DNA from: Psychrobacter sp. Choline-02u-9
GTDB taxonomy: Bacteria; Pseudomonadota; Gammaproteobacteria; Pseudomonadales; Moraxellaceae
NCBI RefSeq assembly: GCF_002836505.1
Contig: NZ_PJBF01000040.1
Location: 62,001-126,000, forward strand
DNA: 64,000 nt
Direction of reading: 5' to 3'
How positions within the stretch are numbered: the stretch's first letter is position 1; the number at the start of each line of letters is the position of its first letter. This document shows positions 36,143 through 46,246 of the stretch, piece by piece. A program made the position numbers and the translations under genes. The notes under the pieces are model-generated. The model was not told the DNA's origin. It worked only from the letters and a program-made list of their open reading frames with translations, and ran no database searches.

Positions 36143-37333
36143 GTGGCATTTGTATGTTTGAAAGATAGTGAGCTCACATACAGCTTCCATTACTCACAAA
36201 CTGAATGGGTAGTGCTTAAAGCTCAAGCAAGAGAACATGACCTGACCATGCCATGTTGTGGCTTGCCAGCCATATTGAAAACCAGTGCCTTGGGTACACA
36301 GTTTTTCGCGCATAAAGGCAAAATACCAATGGGTTGTAATGGTTCAGATGGTGAGTCTAGAGAGCATCAATTTGCAAAGTACCTAGTAAGTAGAACCTTG
36401 CATGAAATGGGCTGGCATGTTGAGGTAGAAAAACGCGGTCAAACCGACGCAGGTGATACTTGGATTGCAGATATCTTTGCAGAAAAAGGCAAAGCAAGAA
36501 TGGCAGTTGAGATACAGTGGTCACCGCAATCCTATAAAGAAACTCAGCGGAGACAATCTCTATACGACCAATCCAATATTCGGTGTGTTTGGCTACTACG
36601 TGGTAGCAGGACCAAAAAGCATAACGCCCTAGTGGGAGATTATGCCTATCGACGTAAAAGCTTGCCAGTATTTACTCTCTCTCAAGACCACGATAAGTAT
36701 ATGCGGGTTCATAATAGTTACTTATTCGACAGGAAATTGGCTGCGTTTACCCCTATTTCACTTGAGCTAGTGGATTTTATCAAGCAGTTATTTGGCGGGC
36801 ACTATGAATTCATTACAAGGGACAATGGTGAACGTTATTTATCTGTTGAAATTATGCAGACAAATTGCTGGCAATGTCATAAAGATATTCAGCCAGTCAA
36901 CGGAGCTTTTTACCATGATTATGCTTACGGTCAATGGATAAAGGTGGCTGATGAGGCTTCAGAAATAAGAGAGCTGCCAATACAAGAAATTCAGCTTATT
37001 AATCGAGAGTTTTTAGCGGAATTCCAGTTCTCGCCGTTAAGAGAGCGATATAGCAAGACTGCGAAGACAAGCTATATGGCAAACTCATGCCCACATTGCG
37101 AAGCGTTAATGGGTAGGTTTTTTTCAACAACTGAATATCTATCATGCCAGCGTATAGAAAGCCGCAAGGTACTGACCATTTCTAGTCATGAGTTTGGAGG
37201 TATTGGACAATGGGTTCTTAATGTCGATACGTACAAGCCCGTACACTACTATTTAGATGAAGCAAATGAGTTTGTAGATGTAGTCTTGAGTCACTACTCA
37301 GAGTTGGGATCATTACATAACTATATGTATTAG
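36143..37333 (+). CDS. CoiA-like competence family protein (putative nuclease)
   Basis: A 396-aa protein starting with GTG, with AAGGA 6 nt upstream. The N-terminal part has a zinc-ribbon-like LTMPCCGLPAILKTS and FFAHKG. The nuclease-like core reads SREHQFAKYLVSRTLHEMGW, WIADIFAEKGKARMAVEIQW (with Asp and Glu-Ile-Gln of a PD-(D/E)xK site) and RRQSLYDQSNIRCVWLLRG. This is the CoiA family of competence-linked proteins. A second Cys set, CWQCHKDI and CPHCEALM, lies in the C-terminal part. CoiA-like proteins are also common in mobile elements. It stands alone between boundary repeat R4 and the BREX operon. A role in DNA uptake or defence cannot be decided. Confidence 0.75.
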   Translation: MAFVCLKDSELTYSFHYSQTEWVVLKAQAREHDLTMPCCGLPAILKTSALGTQFFAHKGKIPMGCNGSDGESREHQFAKYLVSRTLHEMGWHVEVEKRGQTDAGDTWIADIFAEKGKARMAVEIQWSPQSYKETQRRQSLYDQSNIRCVWLLRGSRTKKHNALVGDYAYRRKSLPVFTLSQDHDKYMRVHNSYLFDRKLAAFTPISLELVDFIKQLFGGHYEFITRDNGERYLSVEIMQTNCWQCHKDIQPVNGAFYHDYAYGQWIKVADEASEIRELPIQEIQLINREFLAEFQFSPLRERYSKTAKTSYMANSCPHCEALMGRFFSTTEYLSCQRIESRKVLTISSHEFGGIGQWVLNVDTYKPVHYYLDEANEFVDVVLSHYSELGSLHNYMY

Positions 37334-37401
37334 TCAGATACTCATTGACCGTCAATAAGTGGCATTTATATATTCACACGCAAAATATATTTATTAAGAT
37401 T

Positions 37402-37440
37402 TTAATCTAGATAGCAGTTACACAGAATCTGGGATGGGCT
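37402..37440 (+). repeat. Solo right end of an IS256-family element
   Basis: TTTAATCTAGATAGCAGTTA CACAGAATCTGGGATGGGC is nearly identical to the end of the IS256-family remnant at 15733-15768, in the same orientation. No transposase sequence is left here. Otherwise the gap 37334-37621 shows no gene. Confidence 0.75.
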
Positions 37441-37621
37441 CCAAAGTCCGCCATTTATTTGAAAGTGCATTCGTTCACTTAAAATCGCCATTAGATATGA
37501 CAAGCTTAAGCAAAGATATGAGAATACAGTGGCGCTAGCTTGTGCCTTTATTTGGCTTAAATTATAAATGTTCGACATGCCCTAGTATTACTGATTCTAT
37601 TAACATTTATCTTCATTTAAT

Positions 37622-39691
37622 TTATTTTTTAAATATATCTACTCTAGTCTCTACACATTTTCGTAATAGTACATTATTACTACCGATACCAAATAAGCTG
37701 TCAGGTTTTTGATAAAAATCTAACCCTCTGTCAATCTTAAAAACCCATCCATTATCTATGATAATTTCATTATCATGCAGCATGTGCTCATTGATCTGTA
37801 CTTCAAGCTCAATATCTATCTCCATTAAACTCTGCTGAAGCTCATTCAATCTACCTGACATCTTCCTAACATCAGTATCTTCATCATAAGTAGTAATCAA
37901 CTTTATTTTCTTAATGTTTTGTATGCTGATTACAGCTTCACAGAAACGTACAAAATTTTGTATTTGATGAGTCTCGCGAATAAAAGGATCTTTGACTTCA
38001 ACTGATTTCGCACCTTGTAAATAAGGACTAAAAATTGTCTCGTAGCTATAACCTGTGGCTCCGTAGTGAATTGTAAAATGCTGCTCAGTCAATTCTTTGA
38101 CAAGAGTTTCTGTAATATAAGGTTCAGCAGCTAATTCAGAGCTAACGTGCTCAGCTTTATGAGTAGGTAAAGTGGATAAAGAGCTATTAATTTCACTATC
38201 TGCATGGATGTTCTTTCGTTGAGGATTCTGAGTAGCATGCGCATCTTTTGATTCAGGACAATAGATTATGACCTCTTTACCCGTCGAATCAAAATAAGAT
38301 AAATTTATCTTCGCAAACTCATTATCTGATTTCCGCTTATTCATTTGCTCTTTTACGCGACGACGTGCCTCTATAGCATAGCTTACATACTCTTCAAACT
38401 CTTTATCGGTTGGCGGAGCACTAGGGTGTAAGATTTTTAGAAACGCAGCAACAGTCTTTTTAATACCTTTCTCATCGCGGCCTTCGACCGCACTACCCAG
38501 CTTGATACGTCTACTCACCTCTTCATAGCGGTTGGTTTGCTTCAGCTGATAATGAAAAGCTTCGGCTAAGTAATCAGTAATGAAACCATAGTTACTAGTT
38601 AAGAACTCACTACTATTCTTAGGCATTTCCCAGCCCGGTAAATAAAATGCAAATCTGTCCATTACCGCTAAATCAAATTCTTTAGGCAAAGGCTGAAATA
38701 AATCATAAACTTCCGAGTTTACAATTTGCTCGACAGACAAATCCAGATTACCAACGAATGCCATAGAAGCATCAGCAATGACTTCAACTCCTCGTGAGAA
38801 CCTTCCATTCGCCATGAAGTCTTTCATGATCTGAATAGTATCTTGGTCCTTAACCTTAATGCCTCCGACTTCATCGAATGCCACCGTATCCCAAAAACCA
38901 ACCAGACCAATTTTTTTGCGCTGGTTATTGTAAAATAGCGTTGCCTTAGTAGCTTGACCGCCACTAATCAATGTTGAGTAAGGAGAAAACTCACTAAAGA
39001 AGTAAGATTTACCAGTGCCACGTGGGCCAAGCTCAATGAAATTAAAGTTAGGTTCAACCAGAGGAAGCAAACGTGCAATAAAATGTATTTTTACGCGCGG
39101 GCTCAGCTTATCTGGCTCTAATCCGACAGTTCGTAAAATGAAACTCATCCATTCATCACGACTACACTCCTGCCGACCTTCACAGTAATGTTCAAAATTA
39201 AACCGACTAAGCTGTATGGGACGTAGGTCTTCGATATAAAAAGTATAATCATCTTCTTCTATTTCGTTATAGGCAATAGTAACTTCAGCCCATAACCCAC
39301 CCTGTAATAATCGATCATGATCACGATAGAATTTCTCGCTAATAGCTACTTTCCTAGAATCAAAGTTCTCTAAGGCTGCCCAATGTCTACGATCTTTTTC
39401 ACTATAATTTACATGTACCTTATCAATAAATCGGTATTTACCTTTGGTCGCTACTTTAGATTGTGCCATGTTCGATTCATTAGGGCGCACATAGTTATCA
39501 TTCAGTGTCTCTAAAACCGCTTCCATACCTGCTTGGATCTCAGCTTCATCATCACTAGCACAGTAACGTGCCAGCAAAAACTCAAGAACAAAAGTAGGAA
39601 CGTTGGTCCCCTTTTTTATTCTATGTACTAGATCTTTTCTGACCACTTTTCCATCAAACAATCTATTTAACTGTGTATCTAAAGCGTCCAT
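37622..39691 (-). CDS. brxL: BREX protease/ATPase BrxL
   Basis: A 689-aa protein, last gene of the BREX operon. The N-terminal domain is followed by an AAA+ core with Walker A GPRGTGKS (222-229), a Walker B-like TVAFDEVGG (about 272), and FVGNLDLS (about 314). The C-terminal third (about 560-689) is the Lon-like region. BrxL proteins form ATP-driven ring assemblies and are required for phage exclusion in type I BREX. The length fits the family. It starts 3 nt after the pglZ stop, so they are coupled. It looks intact. Confidence 0.93.
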   Translation of the reverse strand: MDALDTQLNRLFDGKVVRKDLVHRIKKGTNVPTFVLEFLLARYCASDDEAEIQAGMEAVLETLNDNYVRPNESNMAQSKVATKGKYRFIDKVHVNYSEKDRRHWAALENFDSRKVAISEKFYRDHDRLLQGGLWAEVTIAYNEIEEDDYTFYIEDLRPIQLSRFNFEHYCEGRQECSRDEWMSFILRTVGLEPDKLSPRVKIHFIARLLPLVEPNFNFIELGPRGTGKSYFFSEFSPYSTLISGGQATKATLFYNNQRKKIGLVGFWDTVAFDEVGGIKVKDQDTIQIMKDFMANGRFSRGVEVIADASMAFVGNLDLSVEQIVNSEVYDLFQPLPKEFDLAVMDRFAFYLPGWEMPKNSSEFLTSNYGFITDYLAEAFHYQLKQTNRYEEVSRRIKLGSAVEGRDEKGIKKTVAAFLKILHPSAPPTDKEFEEYVSYAIEARRRVKEQMNKRKSDNEFAKINLSYFDSTGKEVIIYCPESKDAHATQNPQRKNIHADSEINSSLSTLPTHKAEHVSSELAAEPYITETLVKELTEQHFTIHYGATGYSYETIFSPYLQGAKSVEVKDPFIRETHQIQNFVRFCEAVISIQNIKKIKLITTYDEDTDVRKMSGRLNELQQSLMEIDIELEVQINEHMLHDNEIIIDNGWVFKIDRGLDFYQKPDSLFGIGSNNVLLRKCVETRVDIFKK

Positions 39692-39694
39692 ACA

Positions 39695-42244
39695 TTACAC
39701 CGTATAATCTGTTTCTAAATTGAGTTGGCAGAAAATTGCCATCGTAGATGGATTCAGTGCTTTCACTGTAAACTTACCTTCAAAATCAAGCTGCATTTTT
39801 ATCGTAATTTGATTTTTATCGCCAGGTTTCAGGTGAATTGTTCCAGTTGCAGGATTGACCGCACCGCCATGCTTGGCTTCGCCTACGACTTCACCAGAAT
39901 TATTGTGAGCTTCTATGAGTATTTCAAAATCGCTATCCACAGAGAACATATCCTGGCTTTCAAGTGATATCTCAATTACAGGCAAGCGTGTAGTAATACG
40001 CTTAGCACCATTTTTATAGTTCAATTCAACATTTGCCTTCGCAACTGGCATTTGCTCTATAGCTGATAACTGAAGGGTAATCACAGGTACGACACACTCT
40101 TGTAGCGATGCACCTCCATGATAATAGAGCATACCTGACTTATAAGAGGCTAAAGACAATGGACCCGCTATTGTCGAGAAATCACCTTTAATGCCTGCTT
40201 TTTCACAAGAAAGCTTATAATGATTATTATCAACATCCCCTTCTCCTAATAGGCAGCGCTCATGCACGTTATTCCAATTGCCTTGCAGTTTGCTACAAGT
40301 ATCTCCCGCTGCCGCATGTGTGTTCATAAAGAAACCGTGATCAGTGGCTATCACAACTTCATTAAACCCAGCATCCTTTAGTTTATGAACAGCCACACGA
40401 ATACGCTTTAATGCGTTAATGATTTCGGTAGGTGCGGTGTCAGGGTGGTTTTCAAAATGACTGTCTATCTCTACTGAGCGTAATATAAGTAGCTCAATAT
40501 CATTTTCAACTTTAAAGCGACCACGTACAAACTCTTCAAGCCTTCCCTCTTGGAAGCGATGCCCATAACGCTTCTTAACTAGATTCATACGCTGTACAAC
40601 TGTTTTAACTTCCTGTTCCTGAATATAGGGTACAAAACCATTCTCAGATTTAACCAAACGGAAATCAGTACTGGCTCCTGGCAGTAAACTTGCCATACCG
40701 ACTAAGGTGATACTGGGTAGTTGAGCAAGAGCAGTTATAAGCTCTACCTTTCCATCTTCAGCAAGCTGTTGAGCCAATGCCACACCCAGCTCATAGCGCA
40801 AAGCGTCAACCATGAAGTAAGCGACCTTATTGCCGCTTTGCATCAGCTTAGGAGCAACCATCTGATCGAAAACTTCCGTATTAGCACGTTTACTCGCCAG
40901 CGGCCACCCACTCTGTTCGAGATGACTGGTAAATATAATCTGTACTTTTTCCATCAGCCTGCCGTATTGCTTACGGACTTGCTGTTGTAATGGCTTCATT
41001 AAGCCTTGAGTATCCTGCCAATCATAATCGCTAACCGCCTGCTCAAACTCACGATGTGAGCGATCTACCTCATGTAACTGACTAACATAGAAGTCTATTA
41101 GCATTTGCATGCTATTCTTATGTTCATTTAGTAGTCGCTCGTTATTTTGGCAGGCTCCTACTAGAGCTAAAGCGGAACGTAGCAAATCCCACTGTATTTG
41201 GCTTTCACCTTTACCTGTCCATACCGACTGCGCATGACGTGATAAAATCAACCGCACCTTATCAGTATCATTATGATTTAAAGAGTCTATTGCCTGTAAT
41301 AGAAAAGTTCGCTCTTCGAATGGGAAAGTATCTCTTTCACCTAAGTCCACCATATGACTACAACAGTCTTTAAGATTCAAATCACTTTCAATAGCTTCAG
41401 CTTGCTCTATATATATATCCTGTGTGCGCCTATCACTACGTAAACGTTCACAAATATCTTCAACTAACGGTTGAGCACTATCGTCTGCTCGCGGCACATC
41501 TAGCAAGTCTGAGGGTAGCGACTCCGGTAAGTCAAAGGCAAACTCGCTAAACAACATAAATCGCCATAATTCATCAGCAATAGCAGGCCAACTCTCAGCC
41601 CGAGTCTTTAAAGACAGACCGATACTATCCTTGAACAACTCTTTAGCCTCACCTACCCAAGCTTTGCTTTCTTTTAATGCAGCTTGCTGTATGGCACTAG
41701 GTGCTAATAAGGCAAAAATAATACCTTTGGCAGATTCCACTCCAAGCTGTGCCTGCAAATTGGGCCAGCTCTGACCATCACCGATATTATTTATAATGGC
41801 AAAGCTAGGATTTGAATCAAGAGCAAAAGCTTTACGTATATCAGTAGTGTGGTCAGGCTTAGCTTGCAGGCACAAATCCATATAGCTATCACTATCCCCA
41901 TCGGGAAATACCGCACCGCACTCAGCATAAAGCGAAAAAGGATCTATTTGCTTTTCTTCATCCTCTATTGGTTTCGAAGATGGCACGTAGACGAGTAGTT
42001 GTTCTATCTCTTTACGACCTAACAGACCTAAAGCCATAATTGCATCTGCACGACTTTTTATACTCGTTTCAGTAGCATCTACAACCACGCGTTTTTCATT
42101 AGCCATACTAGAGCAGATATCGCGATAGCGCTGATCTGGATCATATACTACTAACACTTCACTATGGTTCAGGCGTGGTATGAATATTTGTTCTTGTATG
42201 AATTGCTGAATAGTCATACGTTGCATTTCTCCATTGTAGTTCAC
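39695..42244 (-). CDS. pglZ: BREX alkaline-phosphatase-like protein PglZ
   Basis: An 849-aa protein of the PglZ family. The phosphatase-superfamily core contains YFMVDALRYELG (about 470) and IATDHGFFMNTH (about 630) with metal-type Asp and His. The rest is helical. PglZ is needed in BREX systems for methylation and for exclusion. The outer start is GTG 42244, which overlaps the pglX stop by one base. An ATG at 42217 (MTIQQFIQEQ) is also plausible and has GGAG 11 nt upstream. The position in the operon between pglX and brxL is the standard type I BREX order. Confidence 0.93.
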   Translation of the reverse strand: MNYNGEMQRMTIQQFIQEQIFIPRLNHSEVLVVYDPDQRYRDICSSMANEKRVVVDATETSIKSRADAIMALGLLGRKEIEQLLVYVPSSKPIEDEEKQIDPFSLYAECGAVFPDGDSDSYMDLCLQAKPDHTTDIRKAFALDSNPSFAIINNIGDGQSWPNLQAQLGVESAKGIIFALLAPSAIQQAALKESKAWVGEAKELFKDSIGLSLKTRAESWPAIADELWRFMLFSEFAFDLPESLPSDLLDVPRADDSAQPLVEDICERLRSDRRTQDIYIEQAEAIESDLNLKDCCSHMVDLGERDTFPFEERTFLLQAIDSLNHNDTDKVRLILSRHAQSVWTGKGESQIQWDLLRSALALVGACQNNERLLNEHKNSMQMLIDFYVSQLHEVDRSHREFEQAVSDYDWQDTQGLMKPLQQQVRKQYGRLMEKVQIIFTSHLEQSGWPLASKRANTEVFDQMVAPKLMQSGNKVAYFMVDALRYELGVALAQQLAEDGKVELITALAQLPSITLVGMASLLPGASTDFRLVKSENGFVPYIQEQEVKTVVQRMNLVKKRYGHRFQEGRLEEFVRGRFKVENDIELLILRSVEIDSHFENHPDTAPTEIINALKRIRVAVHKLKDAGFNEVVIATDHGFFMNTHAAAGDTCSKLQGNWNNVHERCLLGEGDVDNNHYKLSCEKAGIKGDFSTIAGPLSLASYKSGMLYYHGGASLQECVVPVITLQLSAIEQMPVAKANVELNYKNGAKRITTRLPVIEISLESQDMFSVDSDFEILIEAHNNSGEVVGEAKHGGAVNPATGTIHLKPGDKNQITIKMQLDFEGKFTVKALNPSTMAIFCQLNLETDYTV

Positions 42245-45200
42245 TACTTACTACCTATAACAGTTTGCTTTATCAATGCTGTTAATTCAGTATCGGTAAG
42301 ATTTTTTGGCTGCCATTCAATCTTTGTATCACCAGTAGGTTTCTTACCACGCATTATAGGCACTTCGACTTCGTGCCAAAAGATATCTTCAACGTCATGT
42401 GCAATTGCTATACTGTGGTCTTGATGACATTTACGCAATACACGTTCAGGCCAGACACTACCTGCTAAATGCGCCCAATCGTATTCACCATCTTCAAGTT
42501 TTCCCCAGGTTTCTCTTAACTTCTTTTGCCAAGCTTTATGTTGGAATAACTTCCATAAAGGTGCAGCAGTAATTTGCACGCCATCATTTAAGTTTGGCTT
42601 CCAAAATTTAGCCAAGCGCAGTAACTCATTACGGAATTCTCTGAGTTCAGCTTCTAAATCAGCCAAATGAGCCAACTCTTTTTCTTCTTCAGTGCTACGA
42701 GTAGATTTATCACGCAAGCCATTTAAATCTGCAGTGACGATAGCTAATTTAGGTTCAATAAAATCGTTGACACAAGTATAAAGAGTTTGTTGGTTTAAGG
42801 AATGATAATACACCCAAAGAGTATAAGAACCTGAAATAGTCTGTAGAGGCCAATAAATAGGAAAATATCGTTTACTTTTCGTATATTTATTTAAATGATC
42901 GTTGAAGAAGCCATTTACCTTATTAATATAATAAGATATATCATCAAAACCTATATCTTTAGCAAAACTAGTTTCCCAGGTATTATCAATAAAAATAGAG
43001 TTTAAAACTGAAGAAATACTTTCCGAGTCAATTGACAAAACACTCTTTTTATTAATATCTATTAAGGCAGGAGAGATAAAGCCTGGATTAGAGAATGGAT
43101 CGTCTTCAATATTATTAGCTTCTAATCTTCTTTCATAGTCCCACCTTCCAAAAAGGCAGCCTACTGCAAATGAAAAAGTACTTTTTGCAAAATCCTTATT
43201 AGTTAACAAAGAAAAGTCATTAGCATTTAATTTAGACCCGTCCCTCATATCAAGAAGAAAATTATTATCTATTTCACTTTGGTTTTTTATAATATTTAAT
43301 ATACTACTTTTCTGACTGTTAACTGTATTATCAAAAGCTTGTAGGTAAGTAGTTTTCTTACCAGAAATAAATGGATATAAGTAGGCATGGGATACTTCAT
43401 TTGTAGTATCTAAATCCCTATAATTATTCCATTGCAATAAAGACACTTCTGATAATCTATCTACGTCGTAAGATCTACTTGGAAGGGCTGAAATTATTCC
43501 AACCTCAAAGGACTGAGCTAGTTCACTACTACCAACCATCAGTGAAACCAATCCATCAACGGATGAGCTATTTAATTGACTAATTAAAGGAATTAATTCT
43601 TTTGGTTCATTTGAGATACTTTGAATCACAGGACTTTTATCACCAAAAACACAGCCCTGAGGTAAGAATCTAAAACTTAGTCTACTAGTTCTTCTAGGCC
43701 AGGTTATACCAGGTAAAAAATAGCTTTTATAATTCATCATAAGTGCTTGCCAGTCAGGTGACCAACCTAAAGCTCGCCTATATTCAGAACAATGAGATTT
43801 GAGTTGATGTCCTCTTTCTTTCCAATTTAAAGCTAGGTGGACATCAAAGTAATATGGCGAAAACTCACCACCCTTTGAGTACAACACATAATCTTTATGA
43901 TTTGACTTCCCAATCTCGATCCAATGCCTAACAAATCTAAAATCATCTCTCGGATTGCCTCCAGACATAACAGTATAGCTATCACTTATTGATGAGTTTT
44001 CAATAAAGCTAGATAGTTGCTCCTCACTTGCCCAGTAACAAGTAGGAGATCTAGGGATTTTACGAAATGAAGATTGCTTCTTTATATATAACTTACTGTT
44101 ATCTAAAGCTATAATTTCATTAGACTCGATTTTTTGGTGACTTCCTTTTTGATCATAATAAAGCCCATAGTCATTTAGTCTTGCTTTACATATAGTATAT
44201 GCAGCTGTCTCGACTGCAGCATCCAGCACACCAAACCCAAGATCTAGAAAAACTTCAGTACCACGCCCTTTCGCATCTATATTTTCTCGCCAATCAACAT
44301 AACCCTTAAGAAAAAAGAGTGTCCTTGTAGTAATTGCACCCAGTCTTCCATTTATACCAGCCAAGTCAAGGCCTTGAGTAACAAAATCAGCAGCGAGATC
44401 GCGCCCTTTCATTCCTAGTTTTTGAACATGCGCTTGAACCTTTTTCGATGGTTGACCAAACGGCGGATTCATTAGCACCACATCAAACCGCTTACGGCAC
44501 AGATCGATAAATGCAAACCCCTTGGCAGCATCTTCAGCAAACAGTCTTTTTTGATCGGTATCAGACTCTGCTTGATTAGCATAATCACTTAATGCCTTTA
44601 AGATTAGCTGCTCAGCATCATCCCAAAATGTCTCACTATCTATACCATATAAGTCAAACCCTAGCTCTTGCTGCGGTGTAGCAGCCTCAAGTTCATCCTG
44701 AAACAAATCACCGATGCTATCACTACCCTTTTTAGTTTCCCATTGAGCACGTGCATTATCTATGGCTATTTGGATCTCTTCTTCAATTTTTAATAGCGTG
44801 CCAGCCTCTCCTGCTAGCTCCATCTTATCGAAGATAACTTCTACCAACTGACCTAATGCAGGTGGATGAAGCTTCTCGGTAAACTCTTTTAGTAAGTCTT
44901 TATCGCCAGGCATCGGTTCAGCACATACGATATTCGACTTCACAATCACAGGGCGCTGCTGCGGCTTCAAACCTTGCTGCTGCCAGGCACGCTGAGCACG
45001 CTGCCATAGACTTAGACCTGCTATCTGAACTGCTCGAGGATCAATATCAACGCCATGAATGTTATTTTCAATAATGAGCTTAGGTATTTGTGCTTTGAAA
45101 TCATCTAGATTGGCAAAGCTAGTTTGCAGAGCTTGTTGATTGGCCTCACGCAGAAAGGCATCTGGTCCCAGCTCTTGCTCTAATTGCCAAGCTTCCAAAT

Positions 45201-46236
45201 AAACCTGCTCGTATAGATCAAATGCATATAGTCCAAAGTGCATAGAACCACAGGCTGGGTCAAGCATACGGATACTACGTGGATCTTTCAGCTTGCGGTA
45301 CGGTATATAAACAGGCTGCTTTAGTAGCTCGTCCTGACTTAAAGATTTGCCTTCGACGCTATCAGTTTCAGGTGATTGCTCACCAGGCTTTAAAAATATC
45401 TCAGTAGGTCGACGCACCAGATAACTGCAGCTGTCAATCAACGCCGTATTACCTTGAGTCATTTCATACCAGATACGCCCTAGGGTATTATCCGTTAAGA
45501 ACTCCACTACATAACGTGGCGTAAAAAACTGGTTACGGACTGCTAATTCACGGCTGTTACGCGGTGCTTGTGATTCGGCACGCATTTTTTTGCGTTCTTC
45601 TTGTGAGTTAAAATATTGGTAAATCCAACCAATGGTTTCGTCCTCAGCCCAAAGTTCTTCAATTTCGTGATGGTTGATCTCTGCTAGTAGTTCTAATAAC
45701 GCCGACTCACGAGGAAACAGTCGACCTTGTCTGCTATAGCGATCAAACAATACTGCAAGATCTATACTAAACTCATCGAACAAACTAAATAAATAGTTAC
45801 GATAGGCATCACCTGTTTCGCCGTGGCTGGTACCAGCCAATTGACGATATAACTGAAAGCCTTTCGAGCTTTGCCCTTTACCAACAGATTCTAATAAAAA
45901 ATCACGAGCCTCTGCCATACGCAAAGCAGCCAGGCGATTAAGCACAGTGAACGCTTGCTCTCGTACGATACGACTTAACACTTGCTTGACTCTATCTTTG
46001 TCGCTTTTGCCCGGTGTAGTAGCTAAATAGTGTTCTAAAGTCTCACGTAATATATGAGCCGTTTGGCGCTGACTATTATTCAAATGTGTCAAGGAGCTAA
46101 TATCTGCCACGGTGCCCTGTTTTGGGTCCATACCGTAAACTGCTTGCAACTGACGTGTGAACTCATCACTTAGAATTTCGCGTGCACTATTAACAAATCG
46201 TTGTAGTCGATTTCGGGTAGTTTGATCAAATGCCAT
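42244..46236 (-). CDS. pglX: BREX adenine-specific DNA methyltransferase PglX (BrxX)
   Basis: A 1330-aa protein. It carries the N6-adenine methyltransferase motifs: DPACGSMHFGLYAF (motif I, about 324) and NPPFGQ (motif IV, about 587). The N-terminal region is conserved (MAFDQTTRNRLQRFVNSARE). The C-terminal half, with target-recognition function, is more variable and AT-rich. PglX marks a non-palindromic motif in host DNA, and BREX then blocks unmarked phage DNA. I chose ATG 46236, because AAGGA lies 8 nt upstream and family members begin this way. A frame open to 46332 overlaps brxC and is not needed. It starts 10 nt after brxC. Confidence 0.95.
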   Translation of the reverse strand: MAFDQTTRNRLQRFVNSAREILSDEFTRQLQAVYGMDPKQGTVADISSLTHLNNSQRQTAHILRETLEHYLATTPGKSDKDRVKQVLSRIVREQAFTVLNRLAALRMAEARDFLLESVGKGQSSKGFQLYRQLAGTSHGETGDAYRNYLFSLFDEFSIDLAVLFDRYSRQGRLFPRESALLELLAEINHHEIEELWAEDETIGWIYQYFNSQEERKKMRAESQAPRNSRELAVRNQFFTPRYVVEFLTDNTLGRIWYEMTQGNTALIDSCSYLVRRPTEIFLKPGEQSPETDSVEGKSLSQDELLKQPVYIPYRKLKDPRSIRMLDPACGSMHFGLYAFDLYEQVYLEAWQLEQELGPDAFLREANQQALQTSFANLDDFKAQIPKLIIENNIHGVDIDPRAVQIAGLSLWQRAQRAWQQQGLKPQQRPVIVKSNIVCAEPMPGDKDLLKEFTEKLHPPALGQLVEVIFDKMELAGEAGTLLKIEEEIQIAIDNARAQWETKKGSDSIGDLFQDELEAATPQQELGFDLYGIDSETFWDDAEQLILKALSDYANQAESDTDQKRLFAEDAAKGFAFIDLCRKRFDVVLMNPPFGQPSKKVQAHVQKLGMKGRDLAADFVTQGLDLAGINGRLGAITTRTLFFLKGYVDWRENIDAKGRGTEVFLDLGFGVLDAAVETAAYTICKARLNDYGLYYDQKGSHQKIESNEIIALDNSKLYIKKQSSFRKIPRSPTCYWASEEQLSSFIENSSISDSYTVMSGGNPRDDFRFVRHWIEIGKSNHKDYVLYSKGGEFSPYYFDVHLALNWKERGHQLKSHCSEYRRALGWSPDWQALMMNYKSYFLPGITWPRRTSRLSFRFLPQGCVFGDKSPVIQSISNEPKELIPLISQLNSSSVDGLVSLMVGSSELAQSFEVGIISALPSRSYDVDRLSEVSLLQWNNYRDLDTTNEVSHAYLYPFISGKKTTYLQAFDNTVNSQKSSILNIIKNQSEIDNNFLLDMRDGSKLNANDFSLLTNKDFAKSTFSFAVGCLFGRWDYERRLEANNIEDDPFSNPGFISPALIDINKKSVLSIDSESISSVLNSIFIDNTWETSFAKDIGFDDISYYINKVNGFFNDHLNKYTKSKRYFPIYWPLQTISGSYTLWVYYHSLNQQTLYTCVNDFIEPKLAIVTADLNGLRDKSTRSTEEEKELAHLADLEAELREFRNELLRLAKFWKPNLNDGVQITAAPLWKLFQHKAWQKKLRETWGKLEDGEYDWAHLAGSVWPERVLRKCHQDHSIAIAHDVEDIFWHEVEVPIMRGKKPTGDTKIEWQPKNLTDTELTALIKQTVIGSK

Positions 46237-46246
46237 CTGTTTTTCC